This document shows, one piece after another, positions 34,166 through 37,524 of a stretch of DNA of 37,524 nt. Numbering within the stretch: the stretch's first letter is position 1; each line of letters begins with the position of its first letter. Origin of the DNA: Didymodactylos carnosus (lineage: Eukaryota > Rotifera > Eurotatoria > Philodinida > Philodinidae); the NCBI GenBank assembly GCA_905250885.1, contig CAJNOQ010001009.1:1-37524 (forward strand). The letters are read 5' to 3'. The notes beneath the pieces were generated by a model that did not search any database, had not been told where the DNA came from, and saw only the letters and a list, made by a program, of their open reading frames with translations. A program made the position numbers and the translations under genes.

Positions 34166-35270
34166 TGTTGTTCACGAAAATAAAAGGAATCTAATCTCAG
34201 CTCTACAAAACATAGCATTTAAGAAGATAACCGATAAACAATTATAGTACCAATCTAGCTGCATCACGATGTTTCTAATGATCTCAAGGAGAAATTTTAG
34301 TACCATTCATAGTGCGTACATCTGTGCATCATAAATCCCATTCGTTTACTTCTGCTTGATCATCTCTAATTTTGTCGAACACTCTCAGTGTACGAAAGCT
34401 GTTATTAGAGAGAGACGCAATGACTTACACGAAGAAGACAGGTATAAAATTTTTTCCCTATATTCATATTATAAGATCCTGAAAGAAGTCACATTTCTTC
34501 GGATCACGGTAATATAACTTGTAGCTCGTTCGATAACAAATTTCTTACGAATGCTGCCTTACAAAAAATTTTAGCATAATCACTGTTGGTTTTAGAGCAA
34601 ATTGCAATATTCCTATTTTAGTTACAAATACTCATACCATTCTTTGGTCTTTAAAAAATAGAGGAACATAGCTCTAAGCTCTACATAATAGTACAAGTCT
34701 AAATGTACCGCCATTAAAAAACCTTTAGTTTTTTCTAAATAAATAAATTCTAAAATGCCTAATTCGTATTGTGTTTTATTCTTGGTTTCAACTGATTACG
34801 CTTTATAGACAACGCATTTATGTCACGCCATTATTTCAGGATCTCCTTTCAGTTGCTTAACAACGATCATGACTAATCAAATTGAGTATTGAGCGCTGAA
34901 AGAAAAAAATAATCTATATCATTATCTTCCTAAAGTTTTTATAAAAAATACTCAATACTTCATTTCACAAAGTTCAAATTAGTAAGAGGTCAGCGGTGTA
35001 CTGACGAGTTAATTGGAAGGCGCAAACAAAAGAAAAATGTTATGCACCCTACAATTTTGCAGCATATATGACAATTGAAGTATAATCTATAGCACCGACG
35101 AATCGAATGACATCTCTCTTAATATATATTACTTGCTTAATAGATACCTGGAATACGTGTCAATTTCAAAAAGAAAAATTCTCTCTGTATTTCACATTTT
35201 TCTAAGTTATTCGATTAGCACAAAAACATAATCTTTAGAAAGAATTACTTTAGCCAAAGAGTATAGTGAC
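34166..35270. other. Divergent intergenic region (DNALI1 / PLAT gene)
   Basis: Shared upstream region of two divergent genes. It contains possible additional 5' exons of the PLAT gene: ATG at 34420 opening MTYTKKT and ending at a GTATAA donor after 34441, and a 27-bp segment 35254-35280 after TTTAG. These join in phase to the rest of the PLAT gene, but the evidence is weak. No other feature is recognised. Confidence 0.35.
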
Positions 35271-36203
35271 ATGGATGATGGTAAGAGAGTTTTACTGTTC
35301 ATTGCTCATCGCAGACTTACAACAACACTTGTTCTTCTTTCTTGGCTGTCTCTTTATCACCGCGAATCTCTCATAAGATGTAGTTTTTATACTATGACCA
35401 GTCGATCGTCGTCCACTTGTTGAGCGACAAACTACTGGATACTTTTTCTCGTTTGAGGAAAAGAATATACAATTCGATGTACAGTCAGTGATCATCTACC
35501 ATCTTTGCAGTTAAAAGAATTCTTTATTACATTATATGGTAAACATGGTTTCATTCGTCAAGTTCCATTTCATTTCAATAAGAATCAAATGGAAACACGA
35601 ATACAAACATCGGCCGATATTGGAAAGGTGTGAAAGAGTCTTGAGAATTTCATGAATGTAGATGGATGTAGAAGATGTTGAAAATGAGCTTATTATGCTT
35701 ATTTTTCTTTTAGTTGACAAAACTACGCATTGAATTTGACGGTGTAAACGATAACCTTCAATTGCACATTCCATTAGTTGAAGTTGAAGTAGACACCTAT
35801 GTTCAAAGGTATTGTTTATTATAGATAATATATTTAACGTGTTCTTGACACATTCCGACAGATTTATAACCACCGGATGCAATTTATCAAAAGGCTCTTT
35901 TTTCGAGGGTTATATCATATCTTCCTTTCTATTCTTCATGTATGATTAAGAAATATTTAGACTTTACTATGAGTCTTCAAACGAAATGTTCATCGACTTC
36001 TACTGTCACGATGATAATGAAGAGGACGGTAAGAGAATGAGGCATTTATTTATCTCTTGTCCTATGTAATTTTACATTCAGGCGAATCGACGATCAAACG
36101 GCACTCACTACAAGATGGTGTTTCACAGAGTAATATATCAGTTTGGAGTAATGAAGACGAGTCTGAAGACCACTTAGAAATGGCTGTGACCGATACCAGT
36201 TGA
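35271..36203 (+). CDS. Small PLAT-domain protein, 5 exons
   Basis: Exons 35271-35280, 35458-35627, 35714-35808, 35961-36028 and 36082-36203 join in phase (GT-AG introns of 177, 86, 152 and 53 bp) into 154 residues. Residues about 5-110 form one divergent PLAT/LH2 beta-sandwich: EYTIRCTVSD, then FFITLYGKHG (the usual V.I.LYG.xG strand), DIGKLTKLRIEFDG (the DLG.L..I.I strand), and VEVEVD followed by MFIDFYCHDD. The C-terminal 40 residues are acidic and Ser-rich. PLAT domains bind lipids or protein partners in lipoxygenases, polycystins and LOXHD1; here the domain stands alone, so a partner-binding or membrane-docking role is inferred only. The first exon is just 10 bp if the ATG at 35271 is used. 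An alternative start at 34420 with exons 34420-34441 and 35254-35280 also keeps phase and gives 167 residues. Confidence 0.7.
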
Positions 36204-36436
36204 GTATAAATTGTTAAATAAAAGATCTCAGTTTCTTCTATTATTCAAGGAACTGACTCTGTAATTTACTAGTTAACCGTTCAAAACTTTTGACCAACAC
36301 AAATTAGTTGCATGTTCTCTTTCCACCTGTACTACTCGTCGAATGTAGTTGTTGATGGGAAAAACGTCTATACATCTGACTGGCCAAATTGCGTTAAGAT
36401 CATGACAGGATTGTGAAGTTTGGGAGTATGGGAAAA
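36204..36436. other. 3' flank of the PLAT gene
   Basis: AAATAAAAG at about 36218-36226 supplies a plausible AATAAA poly(A) signal right after the stop codon. Nothing else seen. Confidence 0.45.
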
Positions 36437-36547
36437 CCCAAGCAAAATGGGATCTAGCTTAAGCTAGCTAAAGAGGAACAATCAGCTAGCTCAAGCTAGG
36501 TAAATGTTCCTTTTAGCTAGCTTAAGCTAGATCCTATTTTGCTTGGG
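36437..36547. mobile_element. Small MITE with ~43-bp arms and nested palindromes
   Basis: Left arm 36437-36480 and right arm 36505-36547 are reverse complements with about two differences; ends are CCCAAGCAAAAT and ATTTTGCTTGGG. Each arm contains AGCTAGCTTAAGCTAGCT or nearly so, which is itself a perfect palindrome, and a third related copy (AGCTAGCTCAAGCTAGG) fills the centre at about 36484-36500. No clear target-site duplication was found. Many alternative hairpins are possible in one 111-bp unit. Confidence 0.78.
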
Positions 36548-37524
36548 AACGTTGCTGACTCAATGCATTTCAGATGCACGCGATATTTGCAGTATTAAGC
36601 TATCTATTTTGATCATATTGAAACAGAATTTTAAGAGCTTCTTTTCTCAAGAAAGCGGGATGAGCCTTTTGAGACAAACAAAACCATATGTGTAACTGGC
36701 ACTGCTGAAGCACCAAATTTTGATATGTCGAATGTCCCTTCCACTCGTCTTAAGTGAAGAATGTGTATATATTTGATAACAGAATGGGCTGCATATCGAT
36801 CGATGGTGAGATAGAGTCGATGTTCGATCCTCCATTTAATTAATTATTAGCCTACGACAGCGGCTAATTAGTACCGATTTACTAGGTCGGAACCCGTCCG
36901 TTGGCAACACCTACCAAAAAAATAAAAAAATTCTTTTTTATCAACCTCAAGAAATATGCTCTTCTAGCTGAATGAAAGTTTTATCACCTGGTATAGAAAA
37001 TACAGATTAATCAATTTGAGAACGAATGATTGCTCAATACTCTTAAAAAACACTTAAGGGGGTATCCTTACTCCCAAACATGCCCTCAAACTTGGCCACT
37101 TTGTACAGAACACCTTCGGTGGTATGCCTATGCTATAAAAAACTCGTTGGTCAAGTATCCACAGAGTTATTAATTAATTCATTTTAAAATTAATTGAAAT
37201 TTTTAGTTTGAGAGGCATCGTTTAAAACCTTTCTTGTTTTCGATATAAATGCTACATTCAATTTATTGTAATGTAGTTTTATAGAGAATTGTTTGTAGAT
37301 ATGGCGATGATCAGTCTGGCCGGAAGACCTTTTGGGGCATCCGGGAGAATTGCTATAAATCAGTTATCACGATTCTCTCAGAGCTGTGAACCATCTTATT
37401 TTGTAGAAAAATGTTTGCTCTACAAAATGCATTTGTTAAAAGAATTCCAGAATCATTTCTAAGAAAACTCGGAGTATTCGAAAAATACATTAAATCACGG
37501 AAAAAAACTGTCCGAACAGTTTTT
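36548..37524. other. Terminal non-coding region
   Basis: No supported gene. A 53-residue frame 37301-37462 (starting MAMISLAGRPFGASGR) sits after a GTAG acceptor-like site but shows no family resemblance. If a gene starts or ends beyond the window edge, this could be part of it. Confidence 0.3.

Noticed and set aside
35292..35495. Minus-strand frame with a Lys/Cys-rich end (KKNKCCCKS)
   Set aside because: Looks coding-like, but it overlaps exon 2 of the PLAT gene on the other strand and has no partner exon or family match.
35479..35510. Possible 32-bp intron in the PLAT gene (GTACAG...TTTGCAG)
   Set aside because: The sequence reads open through this segment in the PLAT frame (EYTIRCTVSDHLPSLQ), giving a better first strand of the domain, and 32 bp is shorter than any other intron seen here.
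35532..35882. Minus-strand frame of 116 residues opposite the PLAT gene
   Set aside because: It crosses the + strand exons and introns of the PLAT gene, which has phase-consistent splicing and domain matches; the minus frame has no recognisable motif and is taken as a shadow.
37301..37462. 53-residue frame at the right edge
   Set aside because: No family resemblance and no conserved start context; kept only as a remark in the terminal region.

Overview
The window is about 37.5 kb of AT-rich eukaryotic DNA. Its animal genes (ZnT5-type zinc transporter, Integrator subunit INTS4, a paraxis/scleraxis-type bHLH factor, two rhodopsin-like GPCRs, axonemal dynein light chain DNALI1), mostly short GT-AG introns (many 52-100 bp), numerous small foldback elements and one intron-bearing bacterial-type gene fit a bdelloid rotifer best. 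That placement is an inference from style and content, not a database match.

Layout. 1-1867: non-coding, with palindromic AT-rich repeats. 1868-9589: two + strand housekeeping genes in tandem, a SLC30A5-like zinc transporter (2 exons) and INTS4 (18 exons, every junction phase-consistent). 9590-13497: a graveyard of foldback/MITE-like elements. 13498-14923: a three-exon PAP2 phosphatase closest in motif style to bacterial LpxT/YeiU, the best candidate for horizontal transfer. 14924-20125: a ~5 kb gene-poor stretch leading to a bHLH gene (20126-20554). 20876-25263: two minus-strand GPCR genes, the second with a downstream exon encoding a long cytoplasmic tail. 25264-32737: mostly non-coding, with a perfect 60-bp-arm palindrome flanked by TTA, a (AG)n tract, an orphan exon pair, and a ~1.1 kb foldback palindrome interrupted in one arm by a 281-bp CACTG-ended element. 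32738-34165: DNALI1 on the minus strand (5 exons). 35271-36203: a small PLAT-domain protein on the + strand, divergent from DNALI1. 36204-37524: a ~110 bp MITE and otherwise nothing clear.

No operon logic applies. The genes serve unrelated jobs: Golgi/secretory zinc supply, snRNA 3'-end processing, lipid phosphate hydrolysis, mesoderm/tendon-type transcription control, neuropeptide-type signalling and ciliary motility. The most noteworthy items are the domesticated bacterial-type phosphatase and the set of structurally distinct, partly nested inverted-repeat elements. I found no tRNA, rRNA, CRISPR array or virus-like gene.
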